A stretch of 64,000 nucleotides of DNA, from NCBI GenBank assembly GCA_017893485.1, contig CM030361.1:140386461-140450460 (forward strand), written 5' to 3'. The stretch comes from Hemerocallis citrina (lineage: Eukaryota > Streptophyta > Magnoliopsida > Asparagales > Asphodelaceae). A program made the translations under genes and the position numbers. Under the pieces are notes generated by a model. That model ran no database searches. It saw nothing but the letters and a program-made list of their open reading frames with translations, and had not been told where the DNA came from. This document shows positions 41,471 through 52,986 of the stretch, piece after piece (position 1 is the first letter of the stretch; every line of letters begins with the position of its first letter).

Positions 41471-43581
41471 TCAAGGCGCGACCTCTTTCCCCGGGCGACA
41501 AGTTCGGGTGGGAGTCGCCTTCTCCGGAGGGGACTCCACCGCCAGCGGAGTGACCACGGTACCGGGGACCTCATCAGTGACCTCGACCTCGGCATCACCT
41601 TCGTCATCCCCTTCCTCCTCTTCCCCCTCGGACTCAGGGTCGAAACCTTCGACGTGGCCAGGGAAGAGCCTCCACCCCGAGACGTTCACCTCGGGATACT
41701 CCTTCGACACCCGGTCGATGGCAGCGACGAAGGCCTTCGCCATATTCTGGGCGAGGAACCCCTGCGCCTTCTCCAGGGTCGCATCCTCCGTCGCCTTCAC
41801 AGCCGCGGCCTTGGCTGCCTCTGCTTCGGCCAGCTGCTTAGCCGACCCCTCCTTCTGGCGAAGGAGCTCGCCCTCCAACCTTGTCACCTCGGCCTCGAGG
41901 TGCACCATCCTCGCCGACCTGCCCTCGTGCTCGACGCGGAGCTTATCGAGCTCGTTCGACAGCCGAGCTTTTTCGTTCCGAGCCTGGTCAGATTCTTGCT
42001 TTAGCTCCTTCTCCAGAGCTGTCAACCTCTCGGTGAGGTGACCAAAGTGGACGATGATCTGTAGCAAGGAAGAACCAAAGGAGTTAGAAGAAATTTTTTG
42101 GGTTAAAGGAGTACAACGAATAAAAGAAGTTCAAGGCTTACCGACACCGCCGAACGAGCGATCTCGATCACGTCGTCGCCCTCTCGCCCGGCCTCCATGG
42201 CGGCTAGGTCCTTCGGAGTGGCGAGGTGCTTGACGGCCTGCATGCTCGCCAGCGAGTTGCCAAGGAACCCATCGTGCTTCCAGACTTGCCAGTCCGGAAT
42301 GTGAATTCTTTTGTGCTCCTCCGTCAGGAGCTCCTCGGCAACTTCCGTCAGGGGCGGCGTCGCCATTCCCAGTGCTGCGGCGATAGGAAACTCGCCGGTA
42401 GCCGCCGGAGCCGAAGTCCCCACCACGGTGGTGTCAGGACTGTCGAGGATCTCCAAATCCTCAACCGGGGCCGTGATCCTCGGCACCTTCGAGGTCGATG
42501 GCAGCTTGGTCACGACCCTCTTGCGCTTCTTGGGGGCCTTGCTCTCGAGTCCGACCCTGAGCGCCAGCACGGCATCGTAGTCCATGGTTTCTGCATCCAA
42601 AGTAAAAACTAATTAGCACACCAAGAATGACAAGGAAGGGAGTTCGGAAAGCAAAAAACATAATGAGAGCCACGTACTGGGATCTACGCGGCAGAGCCCT
42701 CCCTTGAAGAGGATGTCCTCCGTCAGCTTCCTCCAATCGTACTTTGACCGATCAAGGAGAGTCCGGACCGCTTCTTCTTCTTCTACACTGAGCTTCGGAA
42801 GCGCCCTCGCCCTCTTCGGCACCCCTTCTACCCAGTTGGAGGGGATCGGCCACGCCTCCCGACTCCGCACAATCAAAAACTTCTCTCGCCAGTGCTTAAT
42901 GGAGTCGGGGCATACGACAAGCCTGCCACCGTGCCTCGGAGTCAAGTAATACCGGTATTCTGATTTATTCCCTTGGTGGAGCCGGTATAACGTCCGAAGC
43001 ACGTTCAGCTGCGGCTGGATCCCTGCGGCCTGGCAGTGGAGAACGAAACCATTTATCACTCTCCACGCGTTCGGCATAAGCTGGATGGGGCTGACCCCGA
43101 ACAAACTCACCACGGTAATGGTGAACGCGTGGAGAGGTAGCCGAGCCCCGGCGATAAAGGCATCGACCGGCCAGCAACACATCGTCACTAGCAGCGGCGA
43201 ATTGGCCCTAACCCCGGGACCCGGCAACATGAGTTCGTACTCCTCCGGGATGTGGAACGAATCCCGGATCACTGCCAAGTCCTCCTCACGCAGGATCGAC
43301 ACCGCCTCGTCCGCCTCCGTCGTCTCCCTCGCGGCATTCTCCTCGAAGGACCTCCCCCTCCCATGGACGATCCGCTCGGCTTGATCCTCCGAGAGCTGCC
43401 TAACTCTATGGAGCCCGGTTAGCGGCCCCGGCAGTTGTCCGAACTCTCCCATCCGCTTCGGATCTTGGACGATCGAATCTTTGCCGAATACCTTCTGGCC
43501 CTTAGTCGGAGTCGAATCTTCGGCAACTTCAAGGGAGGGCTCGGACCAAGAGATTTCTTCGGAGACAGAAGCTACAGACAT
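41471..43581 (-). CDS. Antisense 3-exon gene (putative gypsy-type transposon protein)
   Basis: Exons 43581-42678, 42590-42142 and 42058-41471 join at GT-AG sites (introns 87 and 83 bp) into an open frame of 646 codons plus stop. Exon 1 holds the plant 'putative gypsy-type transposon' domain: FHIPEEYELMLPGPGVRANS, AGARLPLHAFTITVVSLFGV, SPIQLMPNAWRVINGFVLHC. Exon 2 is basic then acidic; exon 3 is a coiled coil (LTALEKELKQESDQARNEKA) and an acidic tail. Such antisense ORFs between integrase and 3' LTR are known in Tat elements; their role is unknown. The gene is intact although gag-pol is not. The start is chosen as the first ATG of the long frame. Confidence 0.75.
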
Positions 43582-43724
43582 AATTGATAAATTACCTTAA
43601 AAGGAGATTGCTGCCGGAAAACTTCGCCGGAACCAAACGTCGACCACCGGAAGCACTCGCCTAAGCACAAGAGAACGCCTGAGCAAAAGAGAAGAGAAAT
43701 GAGAAATGAGAGGGGGGGTGAGGA

Positions 43725-43732
43725 TTTATAGA
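43725..43732 (-). promoter_or_regulatory. TATA box of the antisense gene
   Basis: The minus strand reads CTATAAAT about 145 bp upstream of the ATG at 43581. Spacing and sequence fit a plant RNA polymerase II promoter. The 59-bp repeat array lies just upstream. Confidence 0.5.
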
Positions 43733-43984
43733 GAGATGCACGCCAAACGAGGATGGTGGGCTTGTACGACCGGCCCATCTACACAAAACGACAAAGCGAC
43801 CTCAATCGTCGCCTTGTTTACCACGCCGAATCATGAGCTGCATTTAATGAGCATCCCATCTGATGGAAACCCAGAAGTCACTGCATTTAATAAACGTCCC
43901 ATCAGTCAGAAGCTGTCAGAAAATTGTCAGAAATTCAGAAGGCGCACAGTTGCTACAAACTTCTATGACGAAAAACGACAAGTC

Positions 43985-44985
43985 ACGATCTTCGGCACCA
44001 GCTGCCGAGCGTTCTCGGAACCGACCCCGTTACGGGGGAAAAATTCGAGTTCGGCACCAGCTGCCGAGTGTTCTCGGAACCGACCCCGTAACGGGGGAAA
44101 AATTCGAGTTCGGCACCAGCTGCCGAGCGTTCTCGGAACCGACCCCGTTACGGGGAAAAAATTCGAGTTCGGCACCAGCTGCCGAGCGTTCTTGGAACCG
44201 ATCCCGTTACGGGGGAAAAATTCGAGTTCGGCACCAGCTGCCGAGCGTTCTCGGAACCGACCCCGTAACGGGGGAAAAATTCGAGTTCGGCACCAGCTGC
44301 CGAGCGTTCTCGGAACCGACCCCGTTACGGGGGAAAAATTTGAGTTCGGCACCAGCTACCGAGTGTTCTCGGAACCGACCCCGTTACGGGGGGAAAATTC
44401 GAGTTCGGCACCAGCTACCGAGCATTCTCGGAACCGACCCCGTTACGGGGGGAAAATTCGAGTTCGGCACCTGCTGCCGAGCGTTCTCGGAACCGACCCC
44501 GTTACGGGGGAAAAATTCGAGTTCGGCACCAGCTGCCGAGCGTTCTCGGAACCGACCCCGTTACGGGGGAAAAATTCGAGTTCGGCACCAGCTGCCGAGC
44601 ATTCTCGGAACCGACCCCGTTACGGGGGGAAAATTCGAGTTCGGCACCAGCTGCCGAGCGTTCTCGAAACCGACCCCGTTACGGGGGGAAAATTCGAGTT
44701 CGGCACCAGCTGCCGAGCGTTCTCGGAACCGGCCCCGTTACGGGGGAAAATTTCGAGTTCAGCACCAGCTGCCGAGCGTTCTCGGAACCGACCCCGTTAC
44801 GGGGGAAAAATTCGAGTTCGGCACCAGCTGCCGAGCGTTCTCGGAACCGACCCCGTTACGGGGGGAAAATTCGAGTTCGGCACCAGCTGCCGAGCGTTCT
44901 CGGAACCGACCTTGTTACGGGAAAAATCGAGTTCGACACCAGCTACCGAGCGTTCTCGGAACCGACCTCGTTACGGAGAAAGATT
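43985..44985. repeat. 59-60-bp minisatellite, about 17 units
   Basis: TTCGGCACCAGCTGCCGAGC then GTTCTCGGAACCGACCCCGT and TACGGGGGAAAAATTCGAG repeat from about 43990 to 44985 with few changes. Each unit contains palindromes (CGGCAccaGCTGCCG; CCCCGTTACGGGG). All frames through it are open for long stretches simply because the unit lacks stops, so no protein is claimed. It lies between the antisense gene's promoter and the 3' LTR. Confidence 0.95.
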
Positions 44986-45522
44986 GGACCTCGAGTAATA
45001 CCGAACTCCCTCTCTGCACTTACAACCATGCCGAACTCTCCCCCCTCTCCGGAAAGATGGGCCGAACCACATACAGACCCCGGTCCCCTAGTAAGCGAGC
45101 TCTAGGAGGGGTCGGGAGCATGATGCTAGCACAGATGCCCCTCAACAAAGGAAAAAGGTCGAACCATCCGCCAAGAGATCGCGAAAAAAATAATTAAAAA
45201 TTTGGGAATCAAGGACGAACTCCTGGAAAGCAATTGCAAAAATGGGGAGCACCTTCTCGTCCCCGAACATGCAATTAATGCCAAAAACCATCTTCTAAGA
45301 CCCCCCGAACGTTGAATTGACACTTCGCAAAGTTAAAAGGATATCCCTGCAAGAACACCACATGACCATGAAAGCCCAGGGGCGACTCAGAGCTCAACTC
45401 ACTTCAAAAATTGCCAAAATACCTCCTTCAAAATTCAAAACCCTCCATTTGGGCTCTGATACAACCCCGCCAGCCATTAAAACAGTTAAACTACTCCTCA
45501 AAAGCCGATCAAGCTCAGCCTT

Positions 45523-45539
45523 TAGGAGTGGGGGGCTCG
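45523..45539 (+). promoter_or_regulatory. Polypurine tract of the Tat element
   Basis: AGGAGTGGGGGGCTCG directly precedes the 3' LTR. It primes plus-strand DNA synthesis. Confidence 0.8.
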
Positions 45540-46160
45540 TGATATGGCTAAAAATGGGGATTAATCGGAACCGTCCAAATCAGGCACGAATCTTGAAGCC
45601 CAGGGGTAAAACGGTAATTTCACATACAAATAAGGTCTGAAATGGGTACTGGGTCTCTCCGTCAAAAACCCAATAACCCACAAACGGATCCGTCTCAATC
45701 GGGCGCGGGTTTTAACCAGCGATGAAGCCCGATCAGAGGGATAGAATTAAGGCCCCTGATTAGATCCTAATCAATGGCCCTGATTCATGCCTATCCCTCC
45801 ACTGGGGACTAGGGATTACATTCCTAATCTGTTTACAAGGAGAATATTCCTTATCAGATCACGGGGATTACATTCCTAATCTGTTCCTTAAGACGCCTAT
45901 AAATACCCCCCAACCATCTCCATTAAGAGGTAATCAATCTTTCTCCAGTTTTTGCGCTCTTTCATAATCTCTCTGATTACTGACTTGAGCGTCGGAGGGT
46001 GCGTCATCGGGAACAACCCCGGTGTTTCGCACTTTTTGCAGGTCTACGGCGGGAGCGACGACCAAACCCCGACGGAACAGGTATACAGGTTTACTATTCA
46101 GTTTTCCTAAGAATCCACAAATACTATCTGTTTGCCCCCACACCAAATTTAGCGGCAACA
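45540..46160 (+). repeat. 3' LTR of the Tat element
   Basis: Same 621 bp as the 5' LTR with about 8 single-base differences and no indels, including the TATA box at 45897-45906. Confidence 0.95.
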
Positions 46161-46397
46161 GTTGTCAAGGAGAGAAACATAGAGAGACTTAGTACGGCAT
46201 GTAACTTGTAAGAGTGAGGTCACAAGTTTTGGGCATGCATGCAATCGATATTTTTGAGAAGCACTAGATTTCCTTGATAATGTTTAAGAACATTGCTAAC
46301 ATGACCTTTTGCTATAGGGATGTTGTGGAAGAAAATGATAACTATAGCTACCCCTAAATTCCAAATCAGCAATAGGTGATGAAGAACTTCCTTTCCA
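46161..46397. other. No gene seen
   Basis: Short unique-looking stretch between the Tat target duplication and Copia C. Confidence 0.6.
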
Positions 46398-46689
46398 TGT
46401 TAGAATCTATAGTTAGAGATTATGAAAGATAATAACAATAGAAATATGGTTAATATCTTAGACTAAGGTGCATGAGATATTTACACTAGGTATCAAGATT
46501 GGAATACCTAGACTACTATCACATGCTAGTATTTATAGGATAAATACTGGTTTGGGTACTAGGTTCTCAACCCACTCAACCCGCGTTCCGATATTCATAC
46601 AATTAGTATGTGTAACACATGTGTTACCCATAGAATAATATTACACATAATATTATTCATATAGTGAGAATATACATATATATCCAACA
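46398..46689 (-). repeat. 3' LTR of Copia C
   Basis: 292 bp, ends TATATCCAACA, with a promoter-like CCTATAAATACTAG on the minus strand (about 46524-46537). A related fragment lies at 1-158. Confidence 0.9.
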
Positions 46690-47849
46690 ATCTCCTCCTA
46701 TATTATCAATATATAAACGTACTGGATTATCTCATCAGTTCAACATGAAGCTGACTGGCTGATAGCAGTCTTTAAAATAGAAGAAATGCATCACTCAATG
46801 TACAGTTCATAAGGACTAAATCAATTATAAATCCGAATAGTTCAAAAAAGACTAAACCAAAATAATTAAATAGTTCCCAAACCAAATCACAACAGAATAG
46901 TTCACAATGACTAAACCAATTGGAGAAATCTGTCATAGTTTCAAAATCAAACAAAGCAAATAAACTTCAAAAACAAAATAAGAGTTTTAAGCTCAATGAA
47001 CACAAGAGTCTTAAACTCAACAGAAGTTTTAACAAGCAAGTGACAAGTTTATTCTCGAAAGCAATAAACCAAAATTATATCATTACAAACTGTTTTATGT
47101 TTACTCCTCCATTTTGAGCAAATCATCATTCTGAAATCTATATTGACAGATTCAACTCCTCAATCTTTGCTAGCTTATTGAAAACAAGAATATCAAGAGA
47201 CACATCTCTAAGAATTCTAGGAATTTCATAAAATATCTAGTTCCACTAAAGAACTTAGTACATATCAACGATAGCTTAGCAAAATGTAACGCAAGCATCA
47301 CAGTCAAGTTTTTTTAACAATATAAAGAACAAGAACTATTATAATTTCTACACAAGAACTATACTATGTTTCATATTGGAATGATAGAACAGTCAAATCA
47401 ATTATGGTTAATTCTGAATCATCAAAATTGGAATGAAACAAGAATCCATAAAAGAGATATATCATCAAAATTGGAATGATATAACGACATTCTAAATATC
47501 GGAAACATATCGACAAGTTTTCACACTTTCTTTTGGAATAATAAGATGATTCTAAGTAAATTATGAAAATATATAGTATCATCAAAATTGGAATGAAATT
47601 ATATATTAACAGAATTTACATAGAACTTTTCAAATTATCTAAAGCATGTCAATTGCCTAAAATTGATGCTTCAGTTTGAACTTCTTTATGGCTCTAGTTG
47701 GATTCTAAATCTCAAAACAACTTAGATGTTAAAGCTTTTGACTCAATAGCTTTTAACTCCAATTCTCCACAGTTTTGATAATTAGATCACTTTCAAATCT
47801 TTTAGCAAGAGCATTAGTTATATTTTATTTCAATTGCACTTTATGAGAA

Positions 47850-49470
47850 AGTTCAACTAGGCTTTTTAATCCTTAATATACTCCTCTAACTATTATAGAG
47901 TGAGTTATGAGCTACAATGCATTGTAACTTGATAGTCGCATAACAGAATTGGAGAATTTACGTTAAACTTCTCAATGAATGATTAGCAATAAGTCATTCA
48001 AACCACTCAGCCTCTTCCCCTGCAGTGGATAACACATAGAGATTTTATTTCTTGAATGAGAACGCAATGCTTGTTTGCCTTTTAATCTCTATGATTTTTC
48101 TGCTCCTCCTAGTGTGAACACATATTCACTAGTTGTCGACTTTCACTAAACTTTGAGTAGCACAAAGCAAACTCTTGAGTACCACTCAAGTATCTCATTA
48201 GCCTCTTAAAGGCACTCAAATGTGTATGAGATTATTAATGAATCTACAGATCATACGTACCTCAAAAGCTATATCTATTATAGTACAGATCTTTGTATAA
48301 ATGAGACTTTCAATTCTTTTATAATGAGCTATATGTCTCATAGTTGCACCATCATTATGTGTCAACTTTTTATCATAATCGTAAGGTGTTTCAAAACACA
48401 CGTTCAATCACTATATCCCCACATTTAAAACACATTATTGATTTGATGAGTTTGACTAAGGATTATCCCTTGCTAACCGAAACTCACCCTTATACCTATA
48501 GTGTCCACAATACTGTTGAATTCTTTGGATAACACAATTTTAATTTTATTTGTAAGAGAGAGGTCACTTCCAAGAACAACCATGTCAACAGAACAAGTAA
48601 ATAATAGACATTATATTTGATACACCACAAAGTTAAAGGCATTGATCTGAATTACTTGATTCATATACTAGGCTCTTTTAAGAAATTTGTCAAATTATTT
48701 ATTCGTCGGCTATATATGTTTTAAGAACATATGACGATTTTACTAAATTTTAAATCTTGTTCACTAAACATATTAGTTCAAAACTTTCCAGTACAAAACT
48801 GTTCAGTACAAAACATCAAGTTCAAAATTTTTAGTACAAAACTATTTTAAATATCCTTTATGAATAAATTTTTTTTTCAATAGATGTAAGGGTAAGAAGA
48901 ATACTTATTGTAGCAATATGACAAACATGTGAGTAGACATCAAACAAATCTACCCTATTTATTGCAGTCAATCTGTTAGCTACTAAAATGCATTAAAATT
49001 GCTACCGAACAATCAAAATTAAGTTTCTTCTACAAAATCCCACTTACTTACTATAGTTTTAGCCTCTTTCGGCAGATCAACTAATTTAAAGTATTATTGT
49101 ATAACCACAAATTCATTTTCATTATCTACTAAAGACTCTTCTTGGCTATTTGTCATTGAAGTTTAAGTGTCAGTAGAACTGGTTCTTGATTCCAACAGTT
49201 AATCATTGACCATGTCAGTAGGACTAGATAATTTCATACACTTATCTTTGATGAACACATCCTCAAAGAACTTTGCAAATCTAGATTCTTCTAACACAAA
49301 TTAGATAGATCCAACACCTGTCCACAGAACTACATTCTGCATTTTCTAAGTACACACAAATATTTGTTATAGGTCCTACTTTAGGCCTTCTAGGATCATG
49401 TACTCTAACAAATGTACTGCACCACATATTTTCACTTTAACAAAATTATTTGTGTTTCTATCCCATAGTC
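47850..49470 (-). pseudogene. Decayed Copia C integrase and RNase H
   Basis: Translating the minus strand across frames recovers WDRNTNNFVKVKICGAVH and PRRPKVGPITN near 49450-49370, ESRFAKFFEDVF near 49270 (integrase C-terminal region), YLSGTQEFALCYSKFSESRQ at 48193-48131 and LSTA-EEAEW at 48032-48003 (RNase H). No open frame longer than about 60 codons remains, so this is an ancient pseudogene. Confidence 0.7.
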
Positions 49471-51574
49471 TACAAGGTTTAAATAATTTAGAGTGTAGTA
49501 ACATATTAGAAATATGATTAACAATACAACATCTCCTATAGTTACACAAAGTTAAACAACAGTCAATAATATAGAATTCAACATTTCTAACTTTTATTAA
49601 TACCGTTTTGACTGTTGTAAATAGAGTGCACTAGAGATTATGTCAAATGCAAACTTCTCTTAAAATTGTTAAAACATATTCACCATCTTTATCAAATCTA
49701 AAACATTTTAATCTTATCATTTAACTAGATTTTTAATTCATCAAAATAGCAAGTGCTGCATCCTTTATATATATGACAAATATTCAATAATCATCTACAT
49801 AAGTGATTAAAATACTTCTGACCAATCATCGTCTCATCTAGTCATAAAGCTACTGAGATCACGAATATCAGAATGTTTTGACTTAAGAAGTTGTGTGCTC
49901 CTAGAGACCATACTAAATGATTTTCTAGAGATCATATTCTGAGCACAAATTTCACAATTGTCATATTTAATGAGGTATCATTTAGCAGAATTATGAGTTT
50001 TAACAATGACAAACAATTTATATATAGTTCACATGTCCTAGCCTATTATGTTGTGTTCAAGGACTGCACAAATTAGAACTACTATTGTCAATTGCTTCAT
50101 TTGTTAAACTCAACTTACACATGCCATTGACTATGATTTGCACATGATAAACTATTATTAATATGAGTTAATACAAAATTACTCTACTACATTTTACCAA
50201 AAATGTTTACTTTCTCTCATGGTTCTAACAATGTCTAATTGCTCAAACACATTGAACGAAGAGTTCTTTCGTTTATTCATTCTTCATCATCTTCATAATG
50301 CTAAACGAGATAATGTCTAATAGTTTTTAATTCAACTTTGCACACATAGTACAATGAGCGAGAAAGAACAAAACGTAACTAATGGAGTCATATCCTACAT
50401 TAAGAGATGCTCTCTCCTAAGTTACAGAAATTTGTTATACACCTTATATATTAATTTTTATTAGAGAAGCAAACATATAATCTCACACAAACTGCAAATG
50501 ATGGATTTAGCCAATATATCTATACACATAGTATGACAATGCACATTTGACAACCCTAAACATGCTAGTTTCAAAATGAGAATAATTATGATCTAAAACT
50601 CTCAATCATGGGATCAAATGCACAAAACGTTACCACATTCATCACATGAAAATACTAAGATAGATTAGAGTAGATCATACCGATACTTCAAGTTAGAAGT
50701 GTTTTCCAAATTTGATAGAGAAGCCTGCATGGTGCAAGCTTATTCAACCGTGATGCATATCCATCGTCTCCAGCACACACAATTTGTAAGTAATTTTGAA
50801 GTTTCTACATTCATCAAATTGTTAAAGATTAGCCAATTAAACGAATTATTAGCTCTATTTAATTCTAACAACAAATTTATTGGAGATACAGTTTTATAGT
50901 CAAAACTATAATTTATCTTATCAAAATAAATATTTGATCTTCAGCACATAGGCAAAACAGTTATTCAAATTTGTATTTAATTAAATAATGCATAATACGG
51001 TTTTGAACTTTAGCACTTAGCAACAAAATTCAAACAAATAATTAAATAGCAATTTAAATTTGGTGAAGAACTTATATTTAATTTAGATCTGATTCAGTCT
51101 AATCATACTTGGATCTAGTCCAAATAACATCCTCACTGCCCACACTATTTCCAACAACTCCATCCACATCTTCTATTGTGCTTTCACTTTCCAACTGTTA
51201 AATTCGGAATTATCAAATATTTCTAGTTTTGGAAACTTTTACACACGATTAGGTTTTTCCATCTTATAGGAATAAACAGTAAATTCCAAAATCTAGAGGG
51301 TTTATTCTGAATAATTACTATTAGCGTAATTTCAGTAAAAAAGGGTTTTTTTTCTATAAAACTGCCTAATAAATATTAAACAGAAAATTAAATTAAATAA
51401 AACAGCACAGATCTTAAAGTTTAGAGTGGACCAATCTTGATGAGAATCAAGGAAAAGTGGAGGGTTAGATCTGAATTGGAAGTACACTGCAGTAGATCAG
51501 TCTTCTCCTTAAATACGGAATACAAAACAATACCCAATGGATTGTCTCCACTGGTTAGATCCATATCTGATTCC

Positions 51575-51780
51575 TTTTGGCTGGATCTGGATCTGATCCA
51601 ACAGTCCAAACATCAAACAACAAATCTCTAACCAATAGAGCAGTTGTTGGACTGGATCTGAATCTGGATCTGCTCGAACAGTCCAAACACCAAACAACAA
51701 TCTCCAACCAATAGAGCAGCTGTTGGACCGGATCTGAATCTGGATCTGCTCCAACCACCCGAACACCAAACACCAAAAAT
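51575..51780. repeat. Three 76-bp repeats in the Copia C 5' region
   Basis: CTGGATCTGATCCAACAGTCC...CAAACACCAAACAACA...CCAATAGAGCAG recurs three times with small changes (about 51575-51640, 51650-51718, 51728-51780). It lies just inside the 5' LTR, in untranslated or gag-start sequence. Confidence 0.8.
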
Positions 51781-51987
51781 ATCCAATCAAAAAAATTGGA
51801 TCTGAGTTGTCCACAACCCGATCTCTCTTTGCACTTGGGAAGAAGGAGGCGGCTCGGGGTCGGGCCAGCGGCTTGCTGCGCCGACGCCGGCGAGGGGTGT
51901 CGGCACCGGCGAGTTGAATCTGACGGATGATCAACTCCAATAATTTCTCTCTTAATCTCAAAATTAAAAATATAAATATCTCAGGAT

Positions 51988-52267
51988 TGTTAGAGATTAT
52001 GAGAGATAATAACAATAGAAATTAGGGTTAATATCCTAGACTAAGGTGCTTGAGATATTTACCCTAAGTATCAAGATTGGAATACCTAGACTACTATCAC
52101 AAGCTAGTATTTATAGGATAAATACTGGTTTAGGTATTGGGTTCTCAACCCACTCAACCCGCGTTCCGATATCCATACAATTAGTACGTGTAACACACGT
52201 GTTACACATAGAATAATATTACACATAATATTATTCATATAGTGAGAATATATCTATATATCCAACA
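51988..52267 (-). repeat. 5' LTR of Copia C
   Basis: 280 bp, TGTTAGAGATTATGAG ... TATCCAACA; the minus-strand TATA box CCTATAAATACTAG is at about 52106-52119. The tRNA primer site beside it is not recognisable. Confidence 0.9.
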
Positions 52268-52280
52268 TTTATCTCCCTTA

Positions 52281-52491
52281 GAGCATCCACAGTCGTTGAT
52301 GGTAAAAATATGCATAAATGGATAAATGCATATAGCAATCTCTCGTTTTGCTGCATCGTAGAATGCTACATTTTACTTTTTAAAATTAAAATAATAACAG
52401 ACGGTGCTTCATGTTCCGTTGGAGAGGAAAAAAAAATAAAAAAACATTTAAAAAGGTGGGACGACATATTATGTTCCGTCGGAGGGGAAAA

Positions 52492-52537
<46 letters not shown>

Positions 52538-52986
52538 GTGCGACGGTACTTCAAATGCCGTCCGAGGGAAAAACTCGTCCTCGAAGTGCAAAAAAAAAAT
52601 TACAAAAAATTTACAAAAAATTACAAAAAATTACAGAAATTACAAAAAAAATACAAAAAATTACAAAAACTACAGAGAGGGGTGGGACGGCACTTCAAGT
52701 GCCATCCGAGAGAAGTGGGGTTTTTTTTTATTTTTTTTATTACGAAATTAATTCTTTTTGTAGGGACGGCACTTCATGTGCCGTCCGACCATTAAAAAAG
52801 TATTTTTTTTGTACGACGGCACTTCAAGCTCCGTCGTTTATATATGAATATTTCTCATTTCGATTCTCATTTATAGCAATCTACATTGCGATTTATGCAT
52901 AATATGCATATTTGGCCAACGACTGCAGCGCTCTTTTTGACCAAATATGCATATTATACATATTTAGCAAAGGACTACAGATGCTC
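52281..52986. mobile_element. PIF/Harbinger MITE with hairpin repeats
   Basis: Inverted ends GAGCATCCACAGTCGTTG and (reverse complement) GAGCATCTGTAGTCCTTTG are flanked on both sides by TTA, the PIF/Harbinger target. Inside are six GACGGCACTTCA-GTGCCGTC-type palindromes (about 52392, 52460, 52541, 52686, 52763, 52814), a (TA)n at 52499-52534 and a run of ATTACAAAAA repeats. No transposase; frames through the microsatellites are artefacts. Confidence 0.85.

Larger units (their letters stand above)
31194..46160 (+). mobile_element. Tat-type Ty3/gypsy element, 15 kb, complete ends
   Basis: Both LTRs are 621 bp (31194-31814, 45540-46160), TGATATGG...GCAACA, and differ at about 8 positions. The target duplication GTTGT is exact (31189-31193, 46161-46165). 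A primer site, gag, protease, RT, two RNase H domains and integrase follow in the gypsy order; the second, archaeal-like RNase H and the long region with an antisense gene before the 3' LTR are marks of the Tat lineage. Gag-pol carries four in-frame stops and two frameshifts, so the copy is non-autonomous. Confidence 0.95.
46398..52267 (-). mobile_element. Copia C, old complete-length element
   Basis: LTRs at 46398-46689 and 51988-52267 (TGTTAGA...CCAACA) share about 93% by eye; the left copy has a 12-13 bp insertion near its start. ATAGGAGGAGATT on the minus strand next to the left LTR (46690-46702) is the polypurine tract, so the 5' LTR is on the right. Coding sequence is heavily decayed but recognisable on the minus strand. 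Flanks (TTCCA, TTTAT) show no target duplication, so one end may be rearranged. Confidence 0.85.

Noticed and set aside
41508..42612. Plus-strand frames of 89-177 codons
   Set aside because: Shadows of the antisense gene, which has the recognisable domain, coiled coil and splice sites.
43706..45197. Two overlapping plus-strand open frames of 430 and 444 codons
   Set aside because: They are the 59-60-bp minisatellite read in two frames; the repeat lacks stops, so long frames are automatic. No unique protein sequence outside it.
46690..51987. A host gene in this long stretch
   Set aside because: Only decayed copia fragments on the minus strand could be found, bounded by a matching LTR pair.
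46393..52272. Target duplication for Copia C
   Set aside because: TTCCA and TTTAT do not match; I do not claim one.
52310..52902. Frames of 161 and 163 codons
   Set aside because: They cross (TA)n and poly-A tracts of a MITE whose boundaries and TTA duplication are clear.
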